From contig NZ_JASJND010000002.1 in the NCBI RefSeq assembly GCF_030065535.1, forward strand, positions 1 through 64,000: DNA of 64,000 nt. Direction: 5' to 3'. This DNA is from Microbacterium dauci. GTDB lineage: Bacteria > Actinomycetota > Actinomycetes > Actinomycetales > Microbacteriaceae. Below are positions 1-8,617 of this stretch, piece by piece. Numbering within the stretch: the stretch's first letter is position 1; the number at the start of each line of letters is the position of its first letter. The notes under the pieces were generated by a model. That model ran no database searches. It saw nothing but the letters and a program-made list of their open reading frames with translations, and had not been told where the DNA came from. The position numbers were made by a program, and so were the translations under genes.

Positions 1-78
1 GGGCCCCGCGGGGGGGGGGGGGGCGCCCCCCCCCCCGCGGCGGGGGGGGGGGGGGGGCCCGCCCGGGGGCCCCCCCCC
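1..78. other. G/C homopolymer at window edge
   Basis: Almost only long G and C runs, unlike anything else in the window, cutting into the 3' end of the carotenoid prenyltransferase gene. Most likely a sequencing or assembly artefact at a contig end. No biological feature is supported here. Confidence 0.75.
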
Positions 79-937
79 ACCACCAGATCAGCAGCAGGGT
101 CACGACGAAGCCGGCGAACTGGTTGAGCCAGAGAAAGCGGTCCCAGCCGCGCGTCACTGACGCGGCATCCGCATCGGCGACCGACCGGTAGGGCCAGAGG
201 GTCCAGAGGTACGGCAGGATCACCACCGCGGCGAGCGGTCCCGGCCACGCGGCGCCGAGGACGACGACCCCCGACAGTGCGTAGCAGGTGAGCGCGAAGC
301 GCACGGTCCAGGCGCCGCCGCGGACCGTCGCGATCGACGCGATCCCCGCCTCGCGGTCGGCGACCACATCCTGGACGGCGCCGAACGCATGCGAGGCGAC
401 GCCCCACAGGGCGAACGCGGCGATCACCGCGACGAGGGGCCACGACCACGCGGCATCCGCGAGCACCAGGCCGTAGACGGCGGGGGAGAAGAAGTGGATG
501 CTGCTGGTCACCGAGTCGGCGAATGGGCGTTCCTTCGTCCGCAGTGGCGGCGCGCTGTAGGCGACCACCGCGAGCATGCTGAGACCCAACACGAGCCAGG
601 ACTGCGGCGAGCCGGCGGCGACGAGGAACACCAGGAACGGCGTGCACAGGAGTGCCGACGCCCACAGCGTCGGTCGGTGGAGCGCCGGATCGAGGATCGC
701 GCCGTGCGCGCCGCCCTTGCGGGGGTTCCGGAGATCGGACTCGTAGTCGAACACGTCGTTGATCCCGTACATCGCGACGTTGTAGGGGATGAGGAAGAAG
801 AGGGTCCCGATGACGAGGATGAGATCGATCTCGCGCGTCGTCACCAGATAGGCGGCGGCGAACGGGTACGCGGTGTTGATCCAGCTGACCGGCCGCGATG
901 ACAGGAGCAGGCGTCGCGCGAACGTGATGCCGTTCAT
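77..937 (-). CDS. crtEb: Lycopene elongase-type UbiA prenyltransferase (3' end lost)
   Basis: Membrane prenyltransferase of the UbiA superfamily, probably adding C5 units to lycopene in C50 carotenoid synthesis. About 287 residues are readable before the frame enters the homopolymer edge, close to the usual 290-300. The first Asp-rich motif reads NDVFDYESD near residue 60 and the second is DVVADREAG near residue 190; both bind Mg-diphosphate in this family. Several hydrophobic helices are visible. Its ATG overlaps the stop of the cyclase subunit upstream (ATGA), so it is the last gene of the crt operon. The stop codon is not recoverable. Assignment is firm by family and context; the number of prenyl additions is inferred. 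Confidence 0.85.
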
Positions 938-1242
938 CGTGCCGGCTCCCGCGGCGTGAGCAGCGTGAAGAGCGCGGGCACGGCGAAGGCGGCGCAGATC
1001 GGATACGCGAAGTCCTCGATGGGGGCCAGGCCGATGCGGATGCCGCTGATCAGGTGCTCCGGGTACGTGAAGAGGTCGGCGGCGATCATGAGGTTGTCGA
1101 ACACCGCGGTGAGGATGACGAGCACGCCGGCGGCGATCGCGGAGGCGCGCATGCGCGACCCGAATCGCGGGCGCCTGATCGTCGCGAGCGTCAACGCTGC
1201 GGTGAGGAGCGCGAACGGGATGACGATGAGGGGGTAGGTCAC
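934..1242 (-). CDS. crtYf: Lycopene cyclase domain protein, C50 cyclase subunit
   Basis: Small membrane protein of 102 residues with three hydrophobic helices, a half of the heterodimeric C50 carotenoid epsilon-cyclase type (CrtYe/CrtYf). The GTG start gives the peptide beginning MTYPLIVIPFALL and overlaps the previous gene's stop by four bases (GTGA). A longer frame upstream is Arg-rich and lies inside the neighbour, so it is rejected. The conserved region around IEDFAYP matches the PxE(E/D) patch of these cyclases. It would act with the adjacent subunit on the elongated lycopene made by CrtEb. Which paralogue is e and which is f is assigned from gene order only. Confidence 0.8.
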   Translation of the reverse strand: MTYPLIVIPFALLTAALTLATIRRPRFGSRMRASAIAAGVLVILTAVFDNLMIAADLFTYPEHLISGIRIGLAPIEDFAYPICAAFAVPALFTLLTPREPAR

Positions 1243-1565
1243 GGCGCGTCCGCCTTCCGCAGCCGACCCCGTACGGCCGCCGACCACACGACGAGCGCGA
1301 GATAGCTCAGGAACGCGAGGAAGACCGGTTCCTCGATCGGCAGGTGCGGGGCGAGATCGATGCCGAGGAGCAGCGGACTGTCGCCGCGGACGAAGACGCC
1401 GGTGGCGATGCCGACGGCGTCCCACGCCAGGAAGAAGACGGTGCCGGCGACGACGGCGACGGTCGACCGGATCGGCGCCACCGGCATCGCGAGGCGGTGG
1501 CGTACGTCGAGCGCGGCGATGCCCGCTGCCGAGATCGCCAGGAAGAGCAGATACAGCCCCGGCAT
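1239..1565 (-). CDS. crtYe: Lycopene cyclase domain protein, C50 cyclase subunit
   Basis: 108-residue integral membrane protein, about three helices, with the motif HLPIEEPVFL typical of CrtYc/CrtYe cyclase subunits. It pairs with the following gene to form a heterodimeric carotenoid cyclase. Its ATG lies one base downstream of the crtI stop, and its own stop overlaps the next GTG, so translation is coupled along the operon. Length matches family members. The e/f naming is inferred from gene order in known C50 carotenoid operons. Confidence 0.82.
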   Translation of the reverse strand: MPGLYLLFLAISAAGIAALDVRHRLAMPVAPIRSTVAVVAGTVFFLAWDAVGIATGVFVRGDSPLLLGIDLAPHLPIEEPVFLAFLSYLALVVWSAAVRGRLRKADAP

Positions 1566-1566
1566 T

Positions 1567-3123
1567 TCAGCCCTCCGCGCGCTCGGGCACGGAAAGCCTG
1601 CCGGTGCCGGTGTCGCCGTCCATCAGCTTCACGACGAGCTCCGCCGAGATGAGGCACATCGGCAGCCCGACGCCGGGGAGAACCGAGTGCCCGGCGTAGT
1701 GGAGGTTCTCGAGGGCGGAGCGGTTGCCAGGGCGGAACATCGCCGACTGCCGCAGCGTGTGCGCAAGTCCCAGGGCACCGCCTCGGAAGGCGCCGAAGTC
1801 GGCGGCGAAGTCCGCGGGGGAGATGGTGCGACGCACCCGGATCCGCTCCGCGAGGTCCGGGATGCCGGTCCAGGAGGCGATCTGCGCGATGACGGCATCC
1901 GCGGCCGCCTCGATGAGCGGGTCACCTGCGCCGTCCTCGCCGCCGTGTCCGAGCTCGGGGGCTGCGGGCATGGGGACGAGCACGAAGAGGTTCTCGTGTC
2001 CGGCGGGCGCCACCGTGGCATCCGTCGCGCTCGGCCGGCAGATGTAGAGGGATGCCGGGTCGGGGATGACCGGGTTGCTGCGGGCTTCGGCGCCGAAGAT
2101 GGCGTCGAAGCCGGTCGCCCAATCGGCGGTGAAGAGCAGCGTGTGGTGTGCGAGCTGGGGGAGTTCGCCCTCGACGCCGAGGAGCAGGAGGAGCGCACCG
2201 GGTGAGGAGACCCGCGTGTCCCACCACCGGTCGGAGCGCGTGCGCGATTCGGACGGGAGGAGCAGCTGCTCGGTGTGGTGCATGTCCGCTGTGGAGACGA
2301 CGTGGTCGGCTTCGATGATCTCGCCGTCCGCCAACTGGACGCCCAAGGTTCGATCGCCGTCGGTGAGGATGCGGGTCACCCGCGCGTCGGTGCGGATGTG
2401 CACACCGCGTGCGGTCGCAAGACGAGCGACGGCTGCGATGACCTCGGTGAAGCCTCCGCGCGGGTACCGGACACCGTCGTCGAGGTCGAGATGACTCATG
2501 AGGTGGTAGAGGCTCGGCGCCTCGTATGGCGACGTGCCGAGGAACACCGCCGGGTACTCGAGGATCTGCCGGAGGAGCGGATCGTCGAATCGCTGCTCCA
2601 CGTGGCGGGCGAGCGAGCGGGCGAGCAGCGGCGCGAGCGTCGGGAGCCGCCGCAGCACGTCGCGGTGTGCGAGCCCGGCGAGCGACGTGTAGGGGTCGTA
2701 CAGGAACCGCGACACGGCGAGGTCGTACACCTCGGCGGCCGAGTCGAGATAGGCCTCGAGTCGCGCGCCGGCGCCGGGCTCGCGCGCCTCGAACGTCGCG
2801 ACCGCCGATGCGCGGCCGGAGACGATGTCGATGGGCTCCGGCTCGCCTTCGCCGTAGACCCGGTAGGCGGGCTGGAGATCGACGAGATCGAGTTCCGCGT
2901 CGGTGGTGGTGCCGAGCAGCTCGAAGAAGTGGTCGAACACCTCGGGCATGAGATACCAGCTCGGTCCGGTGTCGAACCGGAACCCGTCTCGCTCCCACGA
3001 GCCGGCGCGACCCCCGATCGCCGGAAGCGCTTCGAGGACGACGACCTCGTCACCACGATCCGCGCGGAGCGCCGCGACAGCCAGTCCGGTGATCCCCGCG
3101 CCGATGACGGCGACGCGGCTCAT
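1567..3123 (-). CDS. crtI: Phytoene desaturase (lycopene-forming)
   Basis: FAD-dependent desaturase converting phytoene to lycopene. The 518-residue protein starts with a dinucleotide-binding fold: GxGxxG at residues 8-13 (VIGAGITG) and Glu31 closing the ADP-binding beta-alpha-beta unit, then the GGRAGSWERDGFRFDTGP region typical of CrtI. The C-terminal signature around GHSVLPGVGLPMCL is present. The start is the ATG that overlaps the crtB stop (ATGA); a longer Arg/Ala-rich frame upstream is inside crtB and rejected. Third step of the operon after CrtE and CrtB. Confidence 0.93.
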   Translation of the reverse strand: MSRVAVIGAGITGLAVAALRADRGDEVVVLEALPAIGGRAGSWERDGFRFDTGPSWYLMPEVFDHFFELLGTTTDAELDLVDLQPAYRVYGEGEPEPIDIVSGRASAVATFEAREPGAGARLEAYLDSAAEVYDLAVSRFLYDPYTSLAGLAHRDVLRRLPTLAPLLARSLARHVEQRFDDPLLRQILEYPAVFLGTSPYEAPSLYHLMSHLDLDDGVRYPRGGFTEVIAAVARLATARGVHIRTDARVTRILTDGDRTLGVQLADGEIIEADHVVSTADMHHTEQLLLPSESRTRSDRWWDTRVSSPGALLLLLGVEGELPQLAHHTLLFTADWATGFDAIFGAEARSNPVIPDPASLYICRPSATDATVAPAGHENLFVLVPMPAAPELGHGGEDGAGDPLIEAAADAVIAQIASWTGIPDLAERIRVRRTISPADFAADFGAFRGGALGLAHTLRQSAMFRPGNRSALENLHYAGHSVLPGVGLPMCLISAELVVKLMDGDTGTGRLSVPERAEG

Positions 3124-3974
3124 CGTGCGCGCCGTTCCACAGCCACGCGGACGGCCGCCCGGAGCGCGATCGCCGCCTTCGCGGCATCCGGCACCCGCAC
3201 TCGCCCGTTGGGCTCGTCGCAAGCTCGCAGGCGCATCGCGAGCGACGCGAACAGGTCATGCGCCGCCCAGACCGCAGCTCGGCAGTCCGCTGGGAGTCGG
3301 GGGATCGTCATCGCGGCTGCGGCGAGATCGGCGTCGATCCGATCGAGGACGGCGACGCGGTCGGCTGCCCCGTCGACGCCGAGATAGTCGCGACCGAGCC
3401 TCCCGGCGTCGTCGGCGACATCGCGCAGGAAGTTGACGTCCTGGAACGCCGCGCCGAGGCGACGCGCACCGCCGACGAGCTCGGCGGGCGCGGCGATCGG
3501 CGCGTCCGGCCTGCCCGCGTTCACGAAGACCTGCAGACACATGAGCCCGACGACCTCGGCTGAACCGTAGACGTACGTGTCGTGCGATGCGTCGTCGTGG
3601 TCGGTGCGCTCGAGGTCGGTGCGCATCGACGCGAAGAACGGTGTCACGAGGTCGGGCCCGATGCCGCATGCGCGTGCCACGAGGGCGAAGGCGTGCACGA
3701 CGAGGTTGGCGCTGAACCCGCTCGCCATGGCGTCGAGCGTCTCGATCTCGAGGGCGTCGAGCGCCGTGCGCTGCGCAGGCGCCGCGAGGCCGGCTTCTTC
3801 GGCGGCGCCGTCGACGATCTCGTCGGCGACCCGGACGAGCGCGTACACGGTGCGGACGTCACCGCGCACCCGCGGGCCGAGCAGGCGGGTCGCGAGCCCG
3901 AACGAGGTCGAGTAGGCGCGGATGACGGATGCCGCCGCCGCCCGGGCCGTGTCGTCGTAGAGCGACGCGGTCAT
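3120..3974 (-). CDS. crtB: Phytoene synthase
   Basis: Squalene/phytoene synthase family; head-to-head condensation of two geranylgeranyl diphosphates. 284 residues. First Asp-rich motif DEIVD at 51-55; second motif NFLRDVADD with GRDY shortly after, in the second half. STSF near residue 22-25 is also family-typical. The ATG at 3974 overlaps the crtE stop by four bases and the gene's own stop overlaps the crtI start, so it sits mid-operon with tight coupling. Confidence 0.93.
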   Translation of the reverse strand: MTASLYDDTARAAAASVIRAYSTSFGLATRLLGPRVRGDVRTVYALVRVADEIVDGAAEEAGLAAPAQRTALDALEIETLDAMASGFSANLVVHAFALVARACGIGPDLVTPFFASMRTDLERTDHDDASHDTYVYGSAEVVGLMCLQVFVNAGRPDAPIAAPAELVGGARRLGAAFQDVNFLRDVADDAGRLGRDYLGVDGAADRVAVLDRIDADLAAAAMTIPRLPADCRAAVWAAHDLFASLAMRLRACDEPNGRVRVPDAAKAAIALRAAVRVAVERRAR

Positions 3975-5035
3975 CGGGGGATCCGCCGGTCGACGGCGTC
4001 GGCGAGGGTCTCGAGCAGTTGGTGCGCGGCGGCGGGCAGTGCCGCGGCATCCGCGCGGGTGCGCGCCCGATCGAGGGTCGTCCGGATGAGCTCGACGGTG
4101 CGTTCCCGTGCGCCGCTCGCGGTGAGCTCGTGCTGGGCGCGCCGGATCGCGATGGGGCCCGTGGGTGCGAGCGCGAGGGCGGATGCCACTTGCGGCCACG
4201 CCTCGCTCTCGGCGGCCAGTGCGATCACCGGCGTGCGCTTGGAAGCGCGGAGGTCCGCGCCGGGTTCACGCCCGGCCTCGTCGCGGCTGCCGAACGTGCC
4301 GATGAGATCGTCGGCAAGCTGGAACGCGATGCCGATGTCGGCGCCGGCGGCTTCGAGCGCGGCGCGTTCGTCATCGGTCGCACCGGCGAGCAGCGCCCCG
4401 GCGGCGAGGGGCGCCTGGAACGAGTAAAAGGCGGTCTTGTCGCGGGCCGTGCGCAGGAGCGACTCGGTCGCCGGGAGGGCGTCGCCGATCGTCTGCTCGA
4501 CATCTGCGAGTTCGCCTGCCGCCGAGACGAGCAGTGCGTCGTCGAGCAACACGAACAGTGCGGCGCGCTGCGGCGCGGCGACCGGTGCCGTCGCGATCAG
4601 CCGCGTCGCCTCGAACAGGAGCAGGTCGCCCGCGAGCACGGCTGCGGCGGCACCGAGCATGCCCGCCGCGTCGTCGTCACCGCCGCGTGCTCGCGCTCGG
4701 TCGCGAAAGGCACCCATGACGTTCGGGACGCCACGTCGTTCGACGTCACCGTCGATGAGGTCGTCGTGGACGACGAATGCGGCGTGGAGGAGTTCGAAAG
4801 CCGCGGCCACGCGCCAGAGCCCGGGAGCACGGGTGAGGTCACCGCCGAAAGCGCTGAACGCCGCGGCGACGAGCGCCGGCCGTACGCGCTTGCCCCCGGT
4901 GGCGGCCGCAGCGGTCGCGACGCCCAGGGCTCCGGCGGACTCGCCGAGCGCCGCCGAGCGGGCGCGAAGGCGCCCGAGCGCCAGTTCGAGGGCGTCGTCG
5001 ATCTCGCGGTGGGCCACCGGCGGGAGCGGGATCAT
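3971..5035 (-). CDS. crtE: Geranylgeranyl diphosphate synthase (polyprenyl synthetase)
   Basis: Trans-isoprenyl diphosphate synthase, 354 residues, making the C20 precursor for CrtB. First Asp-rich motif is HDDLID (Asp91, Asp92, Asp95); the second is DDLIG at 242-246, with GGKRVRP near 47-53 for diphosphate binding. The Asp-to-Gly at the last position of the second motif is common in actinobacterial IdsA-type enzymes. The start overlaps the idi stop (ATGA). Called crtE from operon position; idsA would be an equally fair name. Confidence 0.9.
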   Translation of the reverse strand: MIPLPPVAHREIDDALELALGRLRARSAALGESAGALGVATAAAATGGKRVRPALVAAAFSAFGGDLTRAPGLWRVAAAFELLHAAFVVHDDLIDGDVERRGVPNVMGAFRDRARARGGDDDAAGMLGAAAAVLAGDLLLFEATRLIATAPVAAPQRAALFVLLDDALLVSAAGELADVEQTIGDALPATESLLRTARDKTAFYSFQAPLAAGALLAGATDDERAALEAAGADIGIAFQLADDLIGTFGSRDEAGREPGADLRASKRTPVIALAAESEAWPQVASALALAPTGPIAIRRAQHELTASGARERTVELIRTTLDRARTRADAAALPAAAHQLLETLADAVDRRIPR

Positions 5036-5580
5036 GACGCGACCCGCTGGGGGGCGCCGCCGAACACCGGGAGCTGGTCGGCTTGGAGGACGAGCCATGG
5101 GCTGAACGCCCACGGCGTCGCACGGAGCGAGGCGCCGAGCTCGCCGGGGTCGACCCAGCGGTACTCGATCGCCTCGTCGGGGTTCGGGGTCGGTTCGCTC
5201 ACCGCACGTGCGGTGTACACCGGGCAGATCTCGTGCTCGACGATGCCCGATGCGTCGACCGCGCGATATCGGAACAGCGGCAGGACGAGCTCGAGCCGAT
5301 CGATCGTCATCCCGAGCTCGTGCTCGGCACGACGATGCACGGCGTCGGGCACCGATTCCGCGGGTGCGGGGTGGCCGCAGAAGGAATTCGTCCAGACGCC
5401 GGGCCATGTCGACTTCCCGAGCGCGCGGCGCGTGACGAGCACATCGCCGGCTTCGTTGAAGACGTGGCAGGAGAATGCGAGGTGGAGCGCTGTCGCGGCG
5501 CCATGCACACTTGCCTTCGGGGCCGTGCCGATTTCGCGCCCGTCCTCATCCACCAGGACGACCTGTTCGACTGATGACAT
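5032..5580 (-). CDS. idi: Isopentenyl-diphosphate delta-isomerase (type I)
   Basis: Nudix-fold type I IPP isomerase, 182 residues, interconverting IPP and DMAPP at the head of the carotenoid operon. The catalytic Cys is in TNSFCGHP and the Glu-containing segment is HRRAEHELGM. The chosen ATG at 5580 is preceded by GAGGTGA. An upstream in-frame ATG at 5616 would read through the palindromic operator and is unlikely. The DMAPP it makes feeds CrtE and the CrtEb elongase. Confidence 0.92.
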   Translation of the reverse strand: MSSVEQVVLVDEDGREIGTAPKASVHGAATALHLAFSCHVFNEAGDVLVTRRALGKSTWPGVWTNSFCGHPAPAESVPDAVHRRAEHELGMTIDRLELVLPLFRYRAVDASGIVEHEICPVYTARAVSEPTPNPDEAIEYRWVDPGELGASLRATPWAFSPWLVLQADQLPVFGGAPQRVAS

Positions 5581-5596
5581 TCTCACCTCGTTTATT

Positions 5597-5611
5597 GCTA
5601 GATTATCTAGC
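5597..5611. promoter_or_regulatory. Perfect 15-bp palindrome, probable MarR/CrtR operator
   Basis: GCTAGAT-T-ATCTAGC is a perfect inverted repeat in the 73-bp gap between divergent idi and marR starts. It is AT-rich in a GC-rich context. Size and position fit a MarR dimer site able to block both promoters. Operator function is inferred. Confidence 0.7.
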
Positions 5612-5653
5612 GACATTCGTCATCGTACTCACGGAAACGAAGGGTGTCCAACA

Positions 5654-6124
5654 GTGCACGACGACACGGCGCAGGACTCGGAGCGACTCGCGCTCGTGCT
5701 CAGAGCGCTCGAATCCGTGCAGACGTTCTCGGATGCGATGGATCGCATGTACGCCGGGATGCGCGGCGACATGGACATGAATACGACCGACCTCGCCGCG
5801 ATTCGCATGCTCGTCATCCGGGAGCGTCACGGCGAGGTGGTGAAGCCCCATGACATCGCGCGACACCTTGCGATCTCCACCGCATCGACGACCAAGCTCC
5901 TCGATCGGCTCTCTGCCGGGGGATATCTTCGGCGGGAAGCACACCCCGACGACCGCAGGTCGCGGATCGTGGTGTTGACGGATGCCGCCCGCGCCGAGTT
6001 CTTCCGCCACTTCGGCGCACGTCTCGGCGCGATGCGCGAGGTGATGACCGCCTTCGACGACGCGGAACTGCGGACGGTCGTGCGGTTCCTCGCGGACATG
6101 GAAGTCGCGATGCTCGAGCCCTGA
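5654..6124 (+). CDS. MarR family regulator, probable crt operon repressor
   Basis: 156-residue winged-helix regulator. The HTH region runs about residues 55-85 (DIARHLAISTASTTKLLDRL) followed by the wing segment HPDDRRSRIVVLT. The GTG start at 5654 is preceded by GAAGGG; the open frame runs far upstream but overlaps the crt operon and is not real coding there. Divergent placement from the crt operon matches CrtR of Corynebacterium, a MarR protein that represses crt genes and responds to isoprenyl diphosphates. Target and ligand here are inferred from that precedent. Confidence 0.88.
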   Translation: MHDDTAQDSERLALVLRALESVQTFSDAMDRMYAGMRGDMDMNTTDLAAIRMLVIRERHGEVVKPHDIARHLAISTASTTKLLDRLSAGGYLRREAHPDDRRSRIVVLTDAARAEFFRHFGARLGAMREVMTAFDDAELRTVVRFLADMEVAMLEP

Positions 6125-6179
6125 TGCCGGCAGTCGACGCGCACCACGAGGGCGGCGACGGCGTCAATCGGACATGCAG

Positions 6180-6212
6180 AAGGCCCCGGATCTCGCGATC
6201 CGGGGCCTTCCG
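6180..6212. terminator. Bidirectional terminator hairpin
   Basis: A 13-bp perfect stem (6180-6192 with 6197-6209) and a 4-base loop, followed by a short T-containing tract on the + strand. It lies between convergent marR and tRNA-fMet and could serve both. Confidence 0.8.
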
Positions 6213-6216
6213 TTTG

Positions 6217-6290
6217 TTGCGGGGACAGGATTTGAACCTGCGACCTCTGGGTTATGAGCCCAGCGAGCTACCGAGCTGCTCCACCCCGCG
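6217..6290 (-). tRNA. Initiator tRNA-fMet (CAT)
   Basis: Cloverleaf reads from CGCGGGGTGGAGCAG to CCCCGCAA with anticodon CAT. It has the initiator hallmarks: the C1-A72 mismatch and three G-C pairs in the anticodon stem (GGG/CCC flanking CTCATAA). The 3' CCA is not encoded (CAA follows). A probable -10 box TAGAGT lies just upstream at 6303-6308. Confidence 0.95.
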
Positions 6291-6302
6291 GCACAAGAGA
6301 AA

Positions 6303-6308
6303 ACTCTA
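6303..6308 (-). promoter_or_regulatory. -10 box of tRNA-fMet
   Basis: TAGAGT on the minus strand, about 12 bases before the mature 5' end, with TCGACC 17 bases further upstream as a weak -35. Inferred by pattern. Confidence 0.5.
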
Positions 6309-6455
6309 GCACGTGGTTCGGGCGTGGTCGAACCGAGGTCGTCCGCCGGGAGTGTCCCAGCGCGTGTGACCGGGTGGGTCGACGCCCGCGGCGCGGGTGC
6401 GGCATCCTGGAACCACCGCCCGCGCAGCACAACGCCGAACGTCCCGAGGAGCACC

Positions 6456-7265
6456 ATGACCGACACGTCGATCGGCGTCGCCGTCGCGCAGTTCGCGCCG
6501 AGCGCCGACGAAGCCGCGAACCTCGACGCGATCGCCGAGCTCGCCGAGCGCGCGGCGTCGCGGGGTGCCAAGGTCGTGGTGTTCCCCGAGTACTCCAGCT
6601 ACTTCGTCGATCCCTTCGACGCGTCGCTCCGCGAGCGCGCGCAGGGGGTGGACGGCCCATTCGCAGCGGCACTGGCGGCACTGGCGTCCCGGCTGGACAT
6701 CCATGTCGTCGCGGGTCTCCTGGAACGCGCGAGTGACGGCGACCGGGTGCGGAACACCGTGATCGCCGTCGGCCCCGGCGGGGTCGTGGCGACGTATCGG
6801 AAGCTTCACCTGTACGACGCGTTCGGGCAGCGCGAGTCCGACTGGGTCGAGCCGGGTGTCATCGCCGCGCCCGAGACCTTCGACGTGAGCGGAGTCCGGT
6901 TCGCCCTCATGACCTGTTACGACCTCCGGTTCCCCGAGGTGGCTCGGCTGCTCGCCGACACGGGCGCCCACGCCGTCCTGGTGGCGGCGGAGTGGGTTCG
7001 CGGGCCGCTTAAGGAGCACCACTGGCGGACGCTCCTGCATGCGCGTGCGATCGAGAACACGCTGTACGTGGCCGGCGCCGATCACCCGCCGCCGCTCGGC
7101 GTCGGGCACTCCCTCGTCATCGATCCGCAGGGTGTGCAGATCGCAGCCGTCGGGACGGGCACCGATGTCGCAGTCGCCCATGTCGACCCCGCGGCGGTCG
7201 AGCGGGTTCGCCGCGTGAACCCCGCACTCGAGCTGCGTCGCTTCGGCGTCGTTCCGCGCGACTGA
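6456..7265 (+). CDS. Carbon-nitrogen hydrolase (nitrilase superfamily amidase)
   Basis: 269-residue cytosolic hydrolase cleaving an amide or nitrile C-N bond. The Glu-Lys-Cys triad is visible: Glu45 in VFPEYSS, Lys116 in YRKLHLYD, Cys154 in MTCYDLRFPE. Length and motifs suit the Nit/omega-amidase or deaminated-glutathione amidase branch. The start ATG has GAGGA five bases upstream. It stands alone, convergent with the aminotransferase gene, so substrate cannot be read from context; an omega-amidase pairing with a neighbouring transaminase is possible but speculative. Confidence 0.85.
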   Translation: MTDTSIGVAVAQFAPSADEAANLDAIAELAERAASRGAKVVVFPEYSSYFVDPFDASLRERAQGVDGPFAAALAALASRLDIHVVAGLLERASDGDRVRNTVIAVGPGGVVATYRKLHLYDAFGQRESDWVEPGVIAAPETFDVSGVRFALMTCYDLRFPEVARLLADTGAHAVLVAAEWVRGPLKEHHWRTLLHARAIENTLYVAGADHPPPLGVGHSLVIDPQGVQIAAVGTGTDVAVAHVDPAAVERVRRVNPALELRRFGVVPRD

Positions 7266-7284
7266 CGCCTCCGCTGAACATCGG

Positions 7285-8493
7285 TCAGCGAGCGGATGCC
7301 GCCAACCGAGCCGATGCGGCTTCGATGACCTCCGTGCGCTTGCACGCGGCGAAGCGGACGAGGGTGGCGTAGTCACGGCGATGCTGCCGCGACACGAACG
7401 CGGTGAGCGGAATGGCTGCGACGCCGATCCGCGCCGGGAGCGTGCGGCAGAAGTCGGAGGCATCCTCACCGTCCGCGAGCAACGCCGACGCATCGGCGAC
7501 CGTGAAGTACGACCCTGCCGGATTGGAGACCGTGAATCCCGCGGCAGTCAGTCCGGCACCGAGCAGGTCGGCGCGCAGGCGTTGGGTGGCGGCGAGGTCT
7601 TGGAAGTACTCGTCGGGAAGGCGGAGTCCGGCCGCGATGGCCGGCTGGAACGGCGCCCCGTTCACATAGGTCAAGAACTGCTTCACAGCCAGCACCGCAT
7701 CGATGAGCGCGGCGGGTCCGGTGATCCAACCCACCTTCCAGCCGGTGGTGCGGAAGGTCTTGCCGCCGGAGGAGATCGAGAGCGTCCGCTCGGCGGCATC
7801 TGGGAGGGTCGCGATCGGGACGTGCGGCCCGTCGAGCACGAGGTGCTCGTAGACCTCGTCGGTCACGATGAGGGCGTCATGGTGGTGCGAAAGTCGGACG
7901 ATCTCCCGGCGCACATCGTCGGAGAAGACGGTGCCGGTCGGGTTGTGCGGGTCGTTCACGACGATCAGCCGGGTCCTGTCCGAGACGGCTGCCCGCAGAT
8001 CGTCGAGATCGGGTTCCAGATTCGGCCAACGCAGCGGTACCGGCACGAGCGTCGCGCCGGCGAGCGCCACGCACGCGGCGTACGAGTCGTAGTAGGGCTC
8101 GAACACCACGACCTCGTCGTCGGGGCCGTCGATGAGGGCGAGCAACGTCGCCGCGAGCGCTTCGGTCGCCCCCGCAGTCACGAGCACCTGCCGCGCAGGG
8201 TCGATCTCGAGGCCGTACCAGCGCTGCTGGTGCTCGGCGACGGCGGCGAGCAATTCGGCGTGGCCGCGACCGGGGGAGTACTGGTTCACGCCGGCGCGGA
8301 TGGCCGCTGTGGCGGCATCCAGCACCTCCTGCGGCCCGTCCTCGTCGGGGAAGCCCTGCCCGAGATTGATGGCGTCGTGCGCGACGGCCAGCGCGGTGAT
8401 CTCCGCGAAGATCGTCGGCGAAGCCGTCCCGTCGGGTTCGAGGAGGCCGGCACCGCGCGCCGCGCGTTGCCAGGCACCGGGGATGTGCAGCAC
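7285..8493 (-). CDS. PLP-dependent class I/II aminotransferase
   Basis: 402-residue fold-type I aminotransferase. Key residues seen: Asn184 in NDPHNPTG, Asp212 and Tyr215 in TDEVYEHL, and the PLP-binding Lys245 in SSGGKTF. LGQGFPDEDGP near the N-terminus is typical of the kynurenine/methionine aminotransferase-like group, which in actinobacteria also includes DapC-type N-succinyldiaminopimelate transaminases. GTG start, apparently leaderless (TAATCT six bases upstream). The amino donor and acceptor cannot be decided from sequence alone. Confidence 0.85.
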   Translation of the reverse strand: MLHIPGAWQRAARGAGLLEPDGTASPTIFAEITALAVAHDAINLGQGFPDEDGPQEVLDAATAAIRAGVNQYSPGRGHAELLAAVAEHQQRWYGLEIDPARQVLVTAGATEALAATLLALIDGPDDEVVVFEPYYDSYAACVALAGATLVPVPLRWPNLEPDLDDLRAAVSDRTRLIVVNDPHNPTGTVFSDDVRREIVRLSHHHDALIVTDEVYEHLVLDGPHVPIATLPDAAERTLSISSGGKTFRTTGWKVGWITGPAALIDAVLAVKQFLTYVNGAPFQPAIAAGLRLPDEYFQDLAATQRLRADLLGAGLTAAGFTVSNPAGSYFTVADASALLADGEDASDFCRTLPARIGVAAIPLTAFVSRQHRRDYATLVRFAACKRTEVIEAASARLAASAR

Positions 8494-8499
8494 CGCCCC

Positions 8500-8505
8500 A
8501 GATTA
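8500..8505 (-). promoter_or_regulatory. -10 box, leaderless start of aminotransferase
   Basis: TAATCT on the minus strand ends six bases before the GTG at 8493; no ribosome binding site fits between. Predicts transcription from the G of the start codon. Confidence 0.6.
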
Positions 8506-8538
8506 CAGGCGGGTCTGGGGCGGCTCCGCACGGACGCA

Positions 8539-8544
8539 TAGGCT
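8539..8544 (+). promoter_or_regulatory. -10 box of htrA-like gene
   Basis: TAGGCT about 73 bases before the htrA ATG, giving a leader of roughly 67 bases that contains the AGAAGGAG ribosome binding site. Pattern-based. Confidence 0.45.
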
Positions 8545-8617
8545 GATCGGAGGGCCGACATAGCTGATCCACAGAGTGGCGCTGCACGCTGGAAACGCCT
8601 CGAAGAAGGAGCATCCC

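Noticed and set aside
1..78. Long G runs as a G-quadruplex regulatory element
   Set aside because: Alternating G and C homopolymers at the very edge that cut a gene's 3' end are better explained as sequence error.
3929..5653. N-terminal extension of the MarR frame across the crt operon
   Set aside because: Antisense to idi and crtE, no family resemblance. The GTG at 5654 with GAAGGG gives the normal MarR length.
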